Shown: positions 8,809 through 17,493, numbered from the stretch's first letter. The stretch: DNA of 64,000 nt from Alphaproteobacteria bacterium (GCA_040218575.1 JAVJRE010000007.1:62001-126000); one strand, 5' to 3'. Notes: generated by a model from the sequence alone, not told the origin. Translations and numbers: made by a program.

Positions 8809-9711
8809 TCAGGCGGGCCGCCGCCGACGGCGGAGCAGGGGCAGAGTGGAATTGATAGCGATGGCCGCAATGACGACTGCGCCTCCGGCCAGCGCCGCGG
8901 CGGCCGGGCGTTCGCCGACGCCGAGCCACGCCCACAGCGGTCCGAGAACCGTCTGCAACAGGGAAATGAGCCCGATCTCCGCCGCCGGTGCATAGCGCGC
9001 GCCGGCGATATAGAGGGTGAAGGCCAGCGGCAGAATCAGCAGGCCGAGCAGGGCGAGAATGGCCATGTCGCCGGCCGGCACCACCAGACCTGACAGGCTG
9101 AGGCCCGACGGGCCGGCCAGGGACAGGGGCAGGGCGATGAGCGCCGACACCATGGCGCCAACCCACAGGGCCGCGGTCATGTCGCGGTTGCCGGCGCGGC
9201 GCAGGATCACCACGCCGAGAGAGAAGAGCGCCGCCGTCAGCAGGGCCAGGGCGTCGCCGGTCAGGCTGCCGCCGCCCAGTGAGTTGGCGAAGATCAGCAC
9301 CATGCCGGCGAAGGCCACGGCGATCACCGCCCAGGTCCGGGGCGCCACCCGTTCGCCGAGGATGGCGCGGGCGAACAAGGCGGCGAACAGCGGCAGAGTC
9401 GCCAGGATCACCAGCGTATTGGCGACGGTGGTGTTGGTTATGGCACCGACGAAGGTGACATTGGACAGGCCAATGATGATGCCGGCCAGCAACCCGCCAC
9501 CGCCCAGGGCCCGCGCTATCGGCAGCAGCCGGCCGCCATAGGCGATGGCCAGACCAACCGCCAGCGCCAGGGCCATGAAGGCAGTGCGCCAGAATACCAG
9601 TTGCCAGGGGCCGGTGGCGTCGAGCAGCCGGATCAGCAGGCCATCGGGGCTGATGACCAGCATACCGGCCGCGGCAAGGGCGATGCCGCGACCGTAGGAT
9701 TGCGTACTCAT
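8809..9711 (-). CDS. EamA/DMT-family transporter
   Basis: This 300-residue integral membrane protein has about ten hydrophobic helices arranged as two EamA repeats. The first begins LAAAGMLVISPDGLLIRLL and the second LTGDALALLTAALFSLGVV. The C-terminus is arginine-rich, as expected for a cytoplasmic tail. Drug/metabolite transporters of this type export amino acids or other small metabolites; nothing in the sequence or neighbours fixes the substrate. Its stop lies 2 bp from the stop of the convergent DUF192 gene. Confidence 0.88.
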   Translation of the reverse strand: MSTQSYGRGIALAAAGMLVISPDGLLIRLLDATGPWQLVFWRTAFMALALAVGLAIAYGGRLLPIARALGGGGLLAGIIIGLSNVTFVGAITNTTVANTLVILATLPLFAALFARAILGERVAPRTWAVIAVAFAGMVLIFANSLGGGSLTGDALALLTAALFSLGVVILRRAGNRDMTAALWVGAMVSALIALPLSLAGPSGLSLSGLVVPAGDMAILALLGLLILPLAFTLYIAGARYAPAAEIGLISLLQTVLGPLWAWLGVGERPAAAALAGGAVVIAAIAINSTLPLLRRRRRPA

Positions 9712-9847
9712 GGGGTGCGCCGTGCAGATGGGGTCAAGGTACCGCCTGAATGGCCCGGCCCACCGGTCCGGTCAAGCCCCGCGGAGCCGGAGGCCCCGGA
9801 CGGCCGGTCACGGGCCAGGCGTTGTCATCCGCCGGCGCGGCCCCGGT

Positions 9848-10513
9848 TTAGCTTTTCTTTACCGCCAGCATCAGGCCGTCACCGATCGGCACCATGGCGG
9901 ATATTACCCGATCATCACTGCCGGCCTTGCGGTCCACGGCGCGGATCGCTTCGGTGGATGAGTCCGTCTTTGACGGATCGGCGATGGCGCCGCCCCAGAT
10001 GGCATTGTCTATGGCGACAACGCCGCCCGGCCGCAGCAGGGTAAGGCAGCGCTCGTAATAGCCGTCATAGTTTTCCTTGTCGGCATCAATGAACGCGAAG
10101 TCATAGGTGCCGGACTCGCCAGCGGCGATCATCGCATCCAGCGTGTCGATGGCCGCGCCCAGGCGCAGGTCAATCTTGTCCGCCACCTTGGCCTGGTCCC
10201 AGAAGGGCCGGCCAACGCGGGTGTATTCGTCAGAGACATCGCAGGCCACCAGCTTGCCGTCGGCCGGCAGAGCAAGGGCCACGGTCAACGCGCTGTAGCC
10301 GGTGAAGGTGCCGACCTCTATGGCCCGTCGCGCGCCGAGCATGGCGATCAGGGCCTTCATGAGCTGACCCTGTTCGGGCGAGATCTGCATACCGGCGGAA
10401 GGATGGCTGGCGGTGGCGTCACGCAGTGCAATCTGCTCTTTGGTCTCCTGGATGGTCGCGTCCATAAGGAAGGCGTGCAGGGCGTCGGACATGTTGAGAG
10501 TCTTGCTGCTCAT
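9848..10513 (-). CDS. Class I SAM-dependent O-methyltransferase (CCoAOMT-like)
   Basis: ATG 10513 follows a GGAGG site with good spacing and gives 221 residues. The methyltransferase_3 (catechol/caffeoyl-CoA OMT-like) pattern is clear: IEVGTFTGYSALTVALAL binds S-adenosylmethionine, FAFIDADKENYDGYYERCL contains the metal-binding Asp, and DNAIWGG contains a further metal ligand. Such enzymes methylate catechol-type hydroxyls in a divalent-metal-dependent way. The native substrate is unknown. The 136 bp between its stop and the EamA gene hold nothing I recognise. Confidence 0.92.
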   Translation of the reverse strand: MSSKTLNMSDALHAFLMDATIQETKEQIALRDATASHPSAGMQISPEQGQLMKALIAMLGARRAIEVGTFTGYSALTVALALPADGKLVACDVSDEYTRVGRPFWDQAKVADKIDLRLGAAIDTLDAMIAAGESGTYDFAFIDADKENYDGYYERCLTLLRPGGVVAIDNAIWGGAIADPSKTDSSTEAIRAVDRKAGSDDRVISAMVPIGDGLMLAVKKS

Positions 10514-10596
10514 GAAAATCCTCCGTGGCGACCGCATTATGATGACGTATGACGATGACCATCACACGGGCGGGCGCGGTAATGGTTGGGGCCGGG

Positions 10597-11490
10597 TCAG
10601 GTCAGGGGTTGGGTGCGACCGTACAGGGCCTGGCGGGTGCCGTCGGGAGCCATATGGCCCTCCGTGGCGGAAAAGGCAAAGGCCAGCAATAGCCGCGGCC
10701 CGCCAAAGGTCACCGGCGTCACCCGGTGCAACGAATATTTGCCGCGAAACAGGATGAGGGTACCCGGCGCCTGCCACACCTGGCGCACACGGCCGCGCGC
10801 GCCCTGCATCACCTCCGCTACCTCGGCCCGGCATTCGTCACCGGGCTGGCGCAGCATGGGCACATACTCAAATTCGCCGCCCTCGTCGGCGCGGGTCAGC
10901 AGCAGGGAGACGACAAACTCCGAAGTGTCGAAGTGCCAGCCATTCTCATCGCCGGGCCGATAGACCAGCAGATTGACGTCGGCCATGGGGTCGGCGCTGC
11001 GGTGGAGGATCGGCAGGTCCAGAACATGGGCGAGAAAGTTCGCCAGTGCCGGCCACTGGTAGAGGCGACGAATGGCGCTGTCGCCGCCGATAAAGTCGCC
11101 CGCCACCATACCGTGCGCGGCCCGCAGGCGCAGGCGGCGCGGGTCGCTGGCCGGCAGGCTGGTGTCGTCGGCCGCCGACAGGTCCTCTGAATAGGGGCTG
11201 GCCATGGTTTCAAAGCGATGGGCGCGCGGCGCCAGGGCGCGGGCCTCTTCCGTCAGCAGGGTAAGCGCGGCCGGCCGCAGAAATCCCGACAGGGAAAGAA
11301 TCTGGTCCTGCGCCAACTGGACGCGCGACTGGTGCAGGAGGCCGCCATAGGCATCGCTCTCCGGGCGGTCGAGGGGATAACGCAGACGGTTGACCAGGTC
11401 GGCCGGCGCGGTTGCCGCCGACAGGCGCGCCGCCGTGGATTCGGCGGGACGGGGGCGGATCACGGGCCGCGGTGCGGGGTGGGCGGACAT
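10597..11490 (-). CDS. Fe(II)/2-oxoglutarate-dependent oxygenase, HalD/BesD-like
   Basis: This 297-residue protein has an iron-binding triad H186-F-D188 (GWHFDTSEF) and H255 (KYSLHRVTPV), plus R266 (GGPRLL) placed to bind 2-oxoglutarate. DVNLLVYRPGDENGWH and ADEGGEFEYVP resemble, from memory, the family that includes the free-amino-acid halogenase BesD. Halogenases replace the Asp by Gly, and here the Asp is kept, so hydroxylation is the expected chemistry. The substrate is unknown. The gene stands alone, 83 bp from the O-methyltransferase start. Confidence 0.8.
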   Translation of the reverse strand: MSAHPAPRPVIRPRPAESTAARLSAATAPADLVNRLRYPLDRPESDAYGGLLHQSRVQLAQDQILSLSGFLRPAALTLLTEEARALAPRAHRFETMASPYSEDLSAADDTSLPASDPRRLRLRAAHGMVAGDFIGGDSAIRRLYQWPALANFLAHVLDLPILHRSADPMADVNLLVYRPGDENGWHFDTSEFVVSLLLTRADEGGEFEYVPMLRQPGDECRAEVAEVMQGARGRVRQVWQAPGTLILFRGKYSLHRVTPVTFGGPRLLLAFAFSATEGHMAPDGTRQALYGRTQPLT

Positions 11491-11612
11491 GGCCGGAGCC
11501 TAGCACCGCATTGCTCGCCGGCAAACGCCGCCAGCTAACGCTTTCTTCCCGCCGGCGAAGGCCGTATGTTGCGGCGCCACAGGATCGAGGGCGTGATATA
11601 GGCGCGGCGACG

Positions 11613-11689
11613 CGGGGCGTAGCTCAGCCTGGTAGAGTGCCTGCTTTGGGAGCAGGAAGCCGGAGGTTCAAATCCTCTCGCCCCGACCA
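11613..11689 (+). tRNA. tRNA-Pro (TGG)
   Basis: The sequence folds as a 77-nt cloverleaf. The acceptor CGGGGCG pairs with CGCCCCG, the anticodon stem CCTGC/GCAGG holds loop TTTGGGA with anticodon TGG, and the T-loop is GTTCAAATC. The 3' CCA is encoded. No convincing intrinsic terminator follows before the NDUFS4-type gene 59 bp downstream. Confidence 0.97.
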
Positions 11690-11748
11690 GCCCACCACCG
11701 GTTGCAACAGGTTGCGACAGGCAGACGAAAAGGCAGACGGACAGCGCC

Positions 11749-12075
11749 ATGGGACAGAGTGACAGGAATCTCCGCGTTCGCATCTATCGACCGGCAAAGA
11801 CCGCCATGCAGTCCGGCCGCGCCAGGACCCATCGCTGGGTGCTGGAGTTCGCGCCGCTGAGCCCGCGCCTGCGCGACCCGCTGATGGGCTGGACCGGCAC
11901 GGCCGATGCCCGCTCGCAGGTGCGGCTGACTTTTTCCGACAAGGCCGAGGCCATCGCCTATGCCGAGCACCATGGCTATCGCTATCAGGTGGAAGAGCCG
12001 CAGGAGCGTTCACCGAGAGCCAAGGCCTATGCCGACAATTTCGCCACCAGCCGCCGCGGTCCGTGGACCCACTAG
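11749..12075 (+). CDS. ETC complex I subunit, NDUFS4-type accessory protein
   Basis: This 108-residue protein matches the NADH dehydrogenase Fe-S protein 4 (ETC_C1_NDUFA4) family in length and motifs. RVRIYRPAKTAMQSGRA is the N-terminal strand, followed by WVLEF, then GWTGTADARSQVRLTFSDKAEAIAYAEHHGY. It is an accessory subunit of respiratory complex I found in mitochondria and alphaproteobacteria, where it stabilises the peripheral arm. It lies between two tRNA genes, away from the nuo operon. No strong ribosome site precedes the ATG. Confidence 0.93.
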   Translation: MGQSDRNLRVRIYRPAKTAMQSGRARTHRWVLEFAPLSPRLRDPLMGWTGTADARSQVRLTFSDKAEAIAYAEHHGYRYQVEEPQERSPRAKAYADNFATSRRGPWTH

Positions 12076-12099
12076 AGGGCGGCTGGCGGCGCCTACCAC

Positions 12100-12176
12100 G
12101 CGCCCTTAGCTCAGCCGGATAGAGCACCGGCCTTCTAAGCCGACGGTCGCAGGTTCGAGTCCTGCAGGGCGCACCA
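12100..12176 (+). tRNA. tRNA-Arg (TCT)
   Basis: The sequence folds as a 77-nt cloverleaf. The acceptor GCGCCCT pairs with AGGGCGC, the anticodon loop CTTCTAA carries TCT, and the T-arm is GCAGGTTCGAGTCCTGC. The 3' CCA is encoded. It starts 24 bp after the NDUFS4-type stop. Confidence 0.97.
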
Positions 12177-12215
12177 GGTCCGGAATCGGCCCCGGCCCGC
12201 AACAGGGAGACGCCA

Positions 12216-13259
12216 ATGCGCGCCGCTGTCATGGATGCCTTTCGCCAACCGCTGGTGGTGCGGGAGATGCCGGACCCCGATTGTCCGGCCGACGGCGTGA
12301 TCGTCCAGGTAGAGGCCAGTGGCATTTGCCGCAGCGACTGGCATGTCTGGCAGGGCCACTGGCCGCTGGAGTTTCCGGTGGTCATGGGCCACGAAATCGC
12401 CGGCCATGTGGTGGCGGTCGGCCCGCAGGTGCGGCGGGTCAAGATGGGCGAGCGGGTGGTAGTGCCGTTCTGCGGCGGCTGCGGCGTCTGCACCTGGTGC
12501 ATCGACGGCCACCAGCATATCTGCAGCGATCCGTGGGTGCCGGGATTCAGCCCCCAGTGGCCAGGCGGCTTTGGCCCGCTGGTGCCGGTGGCCCACGCCG
12601 ACCTTAACGCCATTGCCCTGCCGGAGGCGGTGAGTTCTGTTGCCGCGGCCGGCATGGGCTGTCGCTACATGACCGCATGGCATGGGCTGGTGGACCGCGG
12701 CCGCATCCGCCCCGGCGAGTGGCTGGCGGTCTATGGCTGTGGCGGCGTTGGCCTGTCGGCGGTGCAGATCGCCAGCGCGCTGGGGGCGCAGGCCATCGCG
12801 GTGGACCTGGACCCGGCCAAGCTGGAGATGGCGGCGGCGCTGGGTGCGGTGGCCACGGTCAATGCCCGCGCCAATGATCCCGTAGACGCAGTGCGCGCCT
12901 TGACCGGCGGCGGCGCCCATGTGGCGGTGGACGCGCTGGGGCTGGCCGAGACCTGCCGTAATGCCCTGATGAGCCTGCGCAAGCGTGGCCGCCACATCCA
13001 GATCGGCATTGCCACGGAGAGTGATCGCGACGGTATTCTGCTGCCGACGGACACCATTCTGGGGCGCGAACTGGAAGTGATCGGTAGCTATGGCATGCCG
13101 CTTGGCGGCTATGCGCCGTTGTTCGCCATGATCGAAAGCGGACGGCTGGCGCCGGAACGGCTGGTGACCCGGCAGGTGGGCGTGGAAGAAACCGGTCCGG
13201 TTCTTGAGTCCATGGGTCGTTATGACACGCGGGGCATCGTCGTTATCACCAGCTTCTAA
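12216..13259 (+). CDS. Zinc-dependent alcohol dehydrogenase family protein
   Basis: This 347-residue medium-chain dehydrogenase starts at ATG 12216 behind AGGGAG. The catalytic zinc ligands are in GICRSDWHVW and GHEIAGHVV. The structural zinc cluster is CGGCGVCTWCIDGHQHIC. The NAD(P) motif is VYGCGGVGLSAVQIA, followed by an acidic VDLD that favours NAD. The family oxidises alcohols or reduces aldehydes; the substrate cannot be read from sequence. It converges on the SDR gene with 12 bp between stops. Confidence 0.92.
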   Translation: MRAAVMDAFRQPLVVREMPDPDCPADGVIVQVEASGICRSDWHVWQGHWPLEFPVVMGHEIAGHVVAVGPQVRRVKMGERVVVPFCGGCGVCTWCIDGHQHICSDPWVPGFSPQWPGGFGPLVPVAHADLNAIALPEAVSSVAAAGMGCRYMTAWHGLVDRGRIRPGEWLAVYGCGGVGLSAVQIASALGAQAIAVDLDPAKLEMAAALGAVATVNARANDPVDAVRALTGGGAHVAVDALGLAETCRNALMSLRKRGRHIQIGIATESDRDGILLPTDTILGRELEVIGSYGMPLGGYAPLFAMIESGRLAPERLVTRQVGVEETGPVLESMGRYDTRGIVVITSF

Positions 13260-13271
13260 CGGGATCGGCCC

Positions 13272-14066
13272 CTAGCGGGCGGTCATGCCGCCATCGAGAA
13301 GAAGATCGGTGCCGGTCATGAAGGATGATTCATCGCTGGCGAGGAATACGGCGCCGGCGGCAATCTCTTCCGGCCGCGCCGTACGATTGAGCAGGTGGCG
13401 CGGCCCGGCGTCGCGGCGCGCCGCCGCCAGATCACCGTCATAGAGTTCCAGCAGGCGGCGGGTCTCCACCGCGCCGGGGGACAGGGTGTTGGCCCGGATG
13501 CCGTCGGCTCCATGGTCTACGGCAATGGACTTGGCGAGCATCAGCAAGGCGGTCTTGACCGTGTCATAGGGGGCCCAGCCGCCTTCGGCCGCCACATGGG
13601 CATAGTTGGACGAAATCAGCACGACAGAACCGCCGCCGGCACGGATCATGGCCGGGATCGCCGCCTTGCAGACGTAGAATGAGCCGTCGAAATTGACCAG
13701 ACTGTTGCGCCGCCACACCGCAAGCGGAATATCGGCCACCTTGTGGGGCGGCGCGAACCACAGGGCGGCGTGCAGCAGCACATGCAGGCCGCCATAGAGC
13801 TGCTCGGCGCGGGCGACGGCGGCAACCGCCTGATCATAGTCGGCAATATCGAGGGCCATGGAGTCGGCGGCACCGCCGGCCTGGCGGATCGTCGCGGCGG
13901 TGGCGGCGGCAGCGGCCGGGTCCAGGTCGGTGGCCAGCACAGAGGCGCCGGCGGCGGCGAAGGCGCTGGCGCAGGCGGCGCCGATTCCCGAACCGGCACC
14001 GGTGACAAGCGCAACCTTGCCCGGCATGAGACGCGGCGCGGCTGTCTGGCGGGGCGTATCAGTCAT
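13272..14066 (-). CDS. Short-chain dehydrogenase/reductase (SDR)
   Basis: This 264-residue classical SDR has the cofactor loop TGAGSGIGAA and an acidic TDLD after strand 2, favouring NAD. The catalytic region is LISSNYAHVAAEGGWAPYDTVK, with Ser and the YxxxK pair. RANTLSPGAVETR and a DLLLDGGMTAR end are typical. An unusual point is LHAALWF where most SDRs have a NNAG motif, so the structural Asn is replaced. The substrate is unknown. The start lies 6 bp after the lipoprotein stop, so the two are probably co-transcribed. Confidence 0.88.
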   Translation of the reverse strand: MTDTPRQTAAPRLMPGKVALVTGAGSGIGAACASAFAAAGASVLATDLDPAAAAATAATIRQAGGAADSMALDIADYDQAVAAVARAEQLYGGLHVLLHAALWFAPPHKVADIPLAVWRRNSLVNFDGSFYVCKAAIPAMIRAGGGSVVLISSNYAHVAAEGGWAPYDTVKTALLMLAKSIAVDHGADGIRANTLSPGAVETRRLLELYDGDLAAARRDAGPRHLLNRTARPEEIAAGAVFLASDESSFMTGTDLLLDGGMTAR

Positions 14067-14072
14067 TGGTCA

Positions 14073-14603
14073 TCATTCGTCGGCAGTGGTGAACGGCAAT
14101 TCGGCATGGGCCAGGACGAAGGCCAGCTGGGTTGCCGCCGGCCCTTCGAGAACAGCGAAGTCCGGGTCATAGGTTGCGCCATGGCTGGCGGCCAGGGCGA
14201 CAAGCTGCTCGTCGGTTGCCGCCGACGTCACACGACTGAAGCCGGTCCCGTTCTGGTCGCTGGAAAATCGATAGAACAGGATGGTGTAGGCACTGTCGTC
14301 ATCGTCGGCCATCTGCACCACATAGATGTCCCCGGTCAGCGGCATGATGCGGATTGTGCCGACGGTTTGTTCATTGTCGGCCGTAACGCGGCGAAATCGA
14401 TAGTCATTGGAGAAGGCAATCGCGGCGATCTCTGTTTCGGCGCCGTCGCTGCCACTGTAGCTGCCCGGCAGGTCGGTCAGGCTGATGGCCTGGTCGGGCG
14501 GGATGATCTCAGCCGAGGTTTCATAGCAGGCCGCCAGCAGCAGGCCGGCGAGGGCGAGGGCGGCGGCGCGCAGGATGGAGGGACGGGGAATGGCCGCAAT
14601 CAT
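14073..14603 (-). CDS. Putative lipoprotein of unknown function
   Basis: ATG 14603 gives 176 residues, starting 10 bp after the metC-like stop. The N-terminus is a lipoprotein signal (hydrophobic helix ending LLLAAC, with Cys as the lipid site). The mature part is acidic, beta-rich in appearance and has no motif I recognise. FYRFSS and ALAASHGATYDPDF stand out. It is probably membrane-anchored in the periplasm. It lies between a PLP lyase and an SDR on the same strand. Confidence 0.72.
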   Translation of the reverse strand: MIAAIPRPSILRAAALALAGLLLAACYETSAEIIPPDQAISLTDLPGSYSGSDGAETEIAAIAFSNDYRFRRVTADNEQTVGTIRIMPLTGDIYVVQMADDDDSAYTILFYRFSSDQNGTGFSRVTSAATDEQLVALAASHGATYDPDFAVLEGPAATQLAFVLAHAELPFTTADE

Positions 14604-14613
14604 GGCTTCGCCG

Positions 14614-15804
14614 TCAGCCGGGCTGGCGGTCGCTGGCCCGCAGGCGGGCAAAGCCGGCGTCCAGATCGGCGGTCAGATCCTCCATGTCCTCCAGCCCGCA
14701 GTGAATACGCAGGCACGGACCGTCCGTCGCCCAGGTGGTGGCGCTGCGGCTGGCCTCGGGATGGGTTGGCAGGATCAGGCTTTCATAGCCGCCCCAACTG
14801 GCGCCCATGCCATAGAGCTTGAGTCCGTCGAGCATGGCCGCGACGGCGTCCTTCGAGCACGGCTTGAGGACCACGCCGAACAAGCCCGAGGCGCCGCTGA
14901 AGTCCCGTTTCCACAAGGCGTGAGTGGGAAAGTCCTCCAGGGCAGGGTGGAGAACCCGCGCCACCTCCGGCCGGGCGGCAAGCCAGCGGGCGAGGGCAAT
15001 GCCGCTGGTATGGTGCTGGCGCAGGCGCACGCCGATGGTGCGTAGCCCGCGCAGGCCCAGATAGATATCGTCCGGTCCGGTGGAGAAGCCCAGCTCGCTG
15101 GCGGCGTTGCGCACTTTCAGGGCGTCCTCGGTGGTGGCCGCCGTGACGACCCCCAGCATGGCGTCGGAATGACCGACCATATACTTGGTGGCGGCGTGGA
15201 TGGAGACGTCCACCCCATGGTCGTAGGGCTTGAAGAAGACCGGCGAGGCCCAGGTGTTGTCCATCAGCACCTTGGCGCCGCCGGCATGGGCGGCCCGGGC
15301 GATGGCCGGGATGTCCTGGACCTCGAAGGTCTGCGAGCCCGGCGACTCCGTATAGACGATGCGCGTGGTGTCACGCATGAGATCGGCAATACCGCCGCCG
15401 ATGGTCGGATCGTAATAGGTGGTTTCAACACCGAAACGGGCGAGAAACCCGTCACAGAAGCGACGTGACGGGGTGTAGACGCTGTCGACCATCAGGACAT
15501 GATCGCCGGCCTTCAGGAAGGCCAGCATGGCTGCCGTAATGGCGGCCAGACCGGACGGCAGGACAACCGCGTCCGCCGCCTGCTCCAGCGCCGCTACGGC
15601 CTCTTCAAAGGCATAGCTGGTGGGGGTGCCGCGGCGACCGTAGACGGTGACCTTGGCGCCGGTGGTGAAGGCCTTGCGGGACTCCTCCATGGCCGCCACG
15701 GTCGGGTGGAGGATGGTCGAGGCGTGATAGACCGGCGGATTGACCACCCCGTGATTGTCGAAGGGGTGGCGCCCGGCATGGGCGATTTTTGTATCTTCCT
15801 TCAT
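14614..15804 (-). CDS. metC: Cystathionine beta-lyase (PLP-dependent Cys/Met metabolism enzyme)
   Basis: ATG 15804 gives 396 residues, a normal length; the frame upstream is non-coding. The Cys/Met-metabolism PLP enzyme pattern is clear: substrate/PLP loop YGRRGTPTSYAFEEAVAALE, LPSGLAAI, MDNTWASPVFFKP, and the Schiff-base lysine K207 in HAATKYMVGHSD. The C-terminal GASWGGYESL and RIHCGLED are typical of MetC. It is expected to cleave cystathionine to homocysteine, pyruvate and ammonia in the cytoplasm, although sub-specificity within the family is hard to call. Confidence 0.88.
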   Translation of the reverse strand: MKEDTKIAHAGRHPFDNHGVVNPPVYHASTILHPTVAAMEESRKAFTTGAKVTVYGRRGTPTSYAFEEAVAALEQAADAVVLPSGLAAITAAMLAFLKAGDHVLMVDSVYTPSRRFCDGFLARFGVETTYYDPTIGGGIADLMRDTTRIVYTESPGSQTFEVQDIPAIARAAHAGGAKVLMDNTWASPVFFKPYDHGVDVSIHAATKYMVGHSDAMLGVVTAATTEDALKVRNAASELGFSTGPDDIYLGLRGLRTIGVRLRQHHTSGIALARWLAARPEVARVLHPALEDFPTHALWKRDFSGASGLFGVVLKPCSKDAVAAMLDGLKLYGMGASWGGYESLILPTHPEASRSATTWATDGPCLRIHCGLEDMEDLTADLDAGFARLRASDRQPG

Positions 15805-16337
15805 GTCTCGGCGCCTTTTTCCGCTGTCTTGCTGATGTCGTGCTGGTGTCTTGCTGGCCGGCAGTATCCGGTGCCACCGCCGGCACCATGGGGCACGCGG
15901 GCGGCGGCGACACGGTGTATGCCATCGGCTGCCGGCGATTAGATGGAGGGGAAGCCATGGCGTCAACTGGCGGCATGACGGTCCCGACGGCAATCGCACC
16001 GGCCATCCCACGGGCGATCCCACGGCGCGCGCCTGGCGCGTTCCTGGGGCGGCCCCATGGCCAAAGCCCGGAGGTGCAGGGGCACCATGGCGGGTTCGTC
16101 GCCTGATGATTTATTCCTATCAGGAAACAGGCCGGGTGACGGGGCTTGGCAAGCGGTATCCGGCGTTTCATCATTGCGCCACATTCCGGTGAGGACCCAG
16201 CAGGGTTCTGGCCGGGACGCCCGCAGATCCGGTCCAGCCAAACAAAGGCGGGCCGGGAATCGCCTCGCCGGTCGTACATGACGGGCCGGCCGGCGGGTGA
16301 AACGAACGGATGAATAATCCTTTGGGGGGCTGAGTTC
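15805..16337. other. 533-bp intergenic region between metC-like gene and aapJ
   Basis: This divergent spacer must hold the promoters of both flanking transcription units, but I see no clean sigma-70 or sigma-54 match. It contains one short perfect inverted repeat, TTCCT-ATC-AGGAA at 16114-16126. It also contains a 49-codon ORF from ATG 15958 behind a GGAGGGG site, whose product is low-complexity and unrecognised. I treat that ORF as unsupported. AapJ's own ribosome site is the GGGGGG just before 16338. Confidence 0.6.
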
Positions 16338-17357
16338 ATGAAGAGTCTCAAGTATCTGGTCGCCGGTGCGGCGACTGCTATCCTGGCCTTCACCGGCGTC
16401 GCCTCCGCGGCCACGCTGGATGATGTCCGGGCGAAGGGCCACGTCCAGTGCGGCGTGAGCCAGGGTCTGCCGGGTTTCTCCAATCCGGACGAAAACAATA
16501 ACTGGTCGGGTATCGACGTGGACCTGTGCCGCGCCGTGGCGGCCGCCATCTTCGACGATCCGAACGCCGTGCGGTTCACTCCGCTGTCGGCCAAAGAGCG
16601 GTTCACCGCCCTGCAGTCCGGTGAAGTGGACATCCTGTCCCGCAACACCACGTGGACCCAGTCGCGCGATACCCAGCTCGGCCTGGATTTCGTCGGCGTC
16701 AACTACTATGACGGCCAGGGCTTCATGGTCCGCAAGGATCTGGGCGTGACGTCGGCCTTTGAGCTGGACGGCGCGTCGGTGTGCACCAATCTGGGCACCA
16801 CCACCGAGCTCAACATGGCGGACTTCTTCCGCGCCAATAATATGGCCTATACGCCGGTTCTGTTTGAAAAGGCCGATGAAGTGGTCGCCGCCTATGACGC
16901 CGGCCGCTGCGACGCCTATACGACGGACCGTTCCGGTCTGGCCGCCCAGCGCATCAAGCTGAGCAACCCCGACGATCATGTGGTCCTGCCGGAGATCATC
17001 TCCAAGGAGCCCCTTGGTCCGGTGGTTCGTCACGGCGACAACCAGTGGGGCGACATCGTCCGCTGGACCCTGTACGCCATGATCGAAGCCGAAGAGCTCG
17101 GCGTCACGTCCGACAATGTGGGCGCGATGATGAGCAGCGACAATCCCAACATCAAGCGTCTGCTCGGCAGCGAGGGTGCGCTTGGTGAGAATCTGGGCCT
17201 GACCAACGACTGGGCGGCACGAATCATCCTGCACGTGGGCAACTATGGCGAAAGCTATGAAGCCAATGTGGGTCCGGCCACGACGCTCGGCCTAGAGCGC
17301 GGCGCCAATGCGCTGTGGTCCAGTGGCGGCCTGATGTACGCCATGCCGATGCGCTGA
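16338..17357 (+). CDS. aapJ: General L-amino acid ABC transporter, periplasmic binding protein
   Basis: This 339-residue type-3 solute-binding protein has a signal peptide (MKSLKYLVAGAATAILAF, cleavage after VASA). The mature protein begins ATLDDVRAKGHVQCGV and continues GLPGFSNPDENNNWSGIDVDLCRAVAAA, the AapJ/BztA pattern. It captures amino acids in the periplasm for the AapQM permeases and the AapP ATPase encoded next. A long hairpin directly after its stop probably raises the level of this cistron above the permease genes. Confidence 0.96.
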   Translation: MKSLKYLVAGAATAILAFTGVASAATLDDVRAKGHVQCGVSQGLPGFSNPDENNNWSGIDVDLCRAVAAAIFDDPNAVRFTPLSAKERFTALQSGEVDILSRNTTWTQSRDTQLGLDFVGVNYYDGQGFMVRKDLGVTSAFELDGASVCTNLGTTTELNMADFFRANNMAYTPVLFEKADEVVAAYDAGRCDAYTTDRSGLAAQRIKLSNPDDHVVLPEIISKEPLGPVVRHGDNQWGDIVRWTLYAMIEAEELGVTSDNVGAMMSSDNPNIKRLLGSEGALGENLGLTNDWAARIILHVGNYGESYEANVGPATTLGLERGANALWSSGGLMYAMPMR

Positions 17358-17390
17358 GCCAAACTGGCTTAGACAGGCACTATGACGAGG

Positions 17391-17421
17391 CGGGGTGCGG
17401 TTGTCTGACAATCGCACCCCG
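17391..17421 (+). promoter_or_regulatory. Strong intercistronic hairpin between aapJ and aapQ
   Basis: CGGGGTGCG and CGCACCCCG form nine perfect pairs. The stem continues inward (GTTGT with ACAAT, one G-T wobble) to a CTG loop, making 14 pairs in 31 nt. There is no T-tract after it, so a full intrinsic terminator is unlikely. Hairpins after the binding-protein gene of ABC operons often block 3' decay or partly terminate, which raises binding protein over permease. That role is inferred here. Confidence 0.75.
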
Positions 17422-17437
17422 TATCGTTTGACCATCC

Positions 17438-17469
17438 GCGCAGTATGACGGGCAGCGCAGTATGACGGG
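17438..17469 (+). repeat. 15-bp direct repeat upstream of aapQ
   Basis: GCGCAGTATGACGGG occurs at 17438-17452 and again at 17455-17469, separated by 2 bp. It lies between the aapJ hairpin and the aapQ start at 17494. It may be a small duplication or a binding site. Confidence 0.75.
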
Positions 17470-17493
17470 ATCGCCCATGGCGACAATCCGGCA

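Noticed and set aside
7116-8993. 625-codon minus-strand ORF.
   Set aside because: It is antisense to the Atm1-type exporter and DUF192 genes, both with intact motifs. This is a typical long shadow ORF in GC-rich DNA.
11624-12655. 343-codon minus-strand ORF.
   Set aside because: It runs across both tRNA genes, the NDUFS4-type gene and the start of the alcohol dehydrogenase on the other strand. The product is Arg/Pro/Ser-rich with no family features.
15958-16107. 49-codon plus-strand ORF behind GGAGGGG in the metC-aapJ spacer.
   Set aside because: The ribosome site is good, but the product is a Pro/Ala/Arg-rich string without motif. I see no evidence of selection on it.
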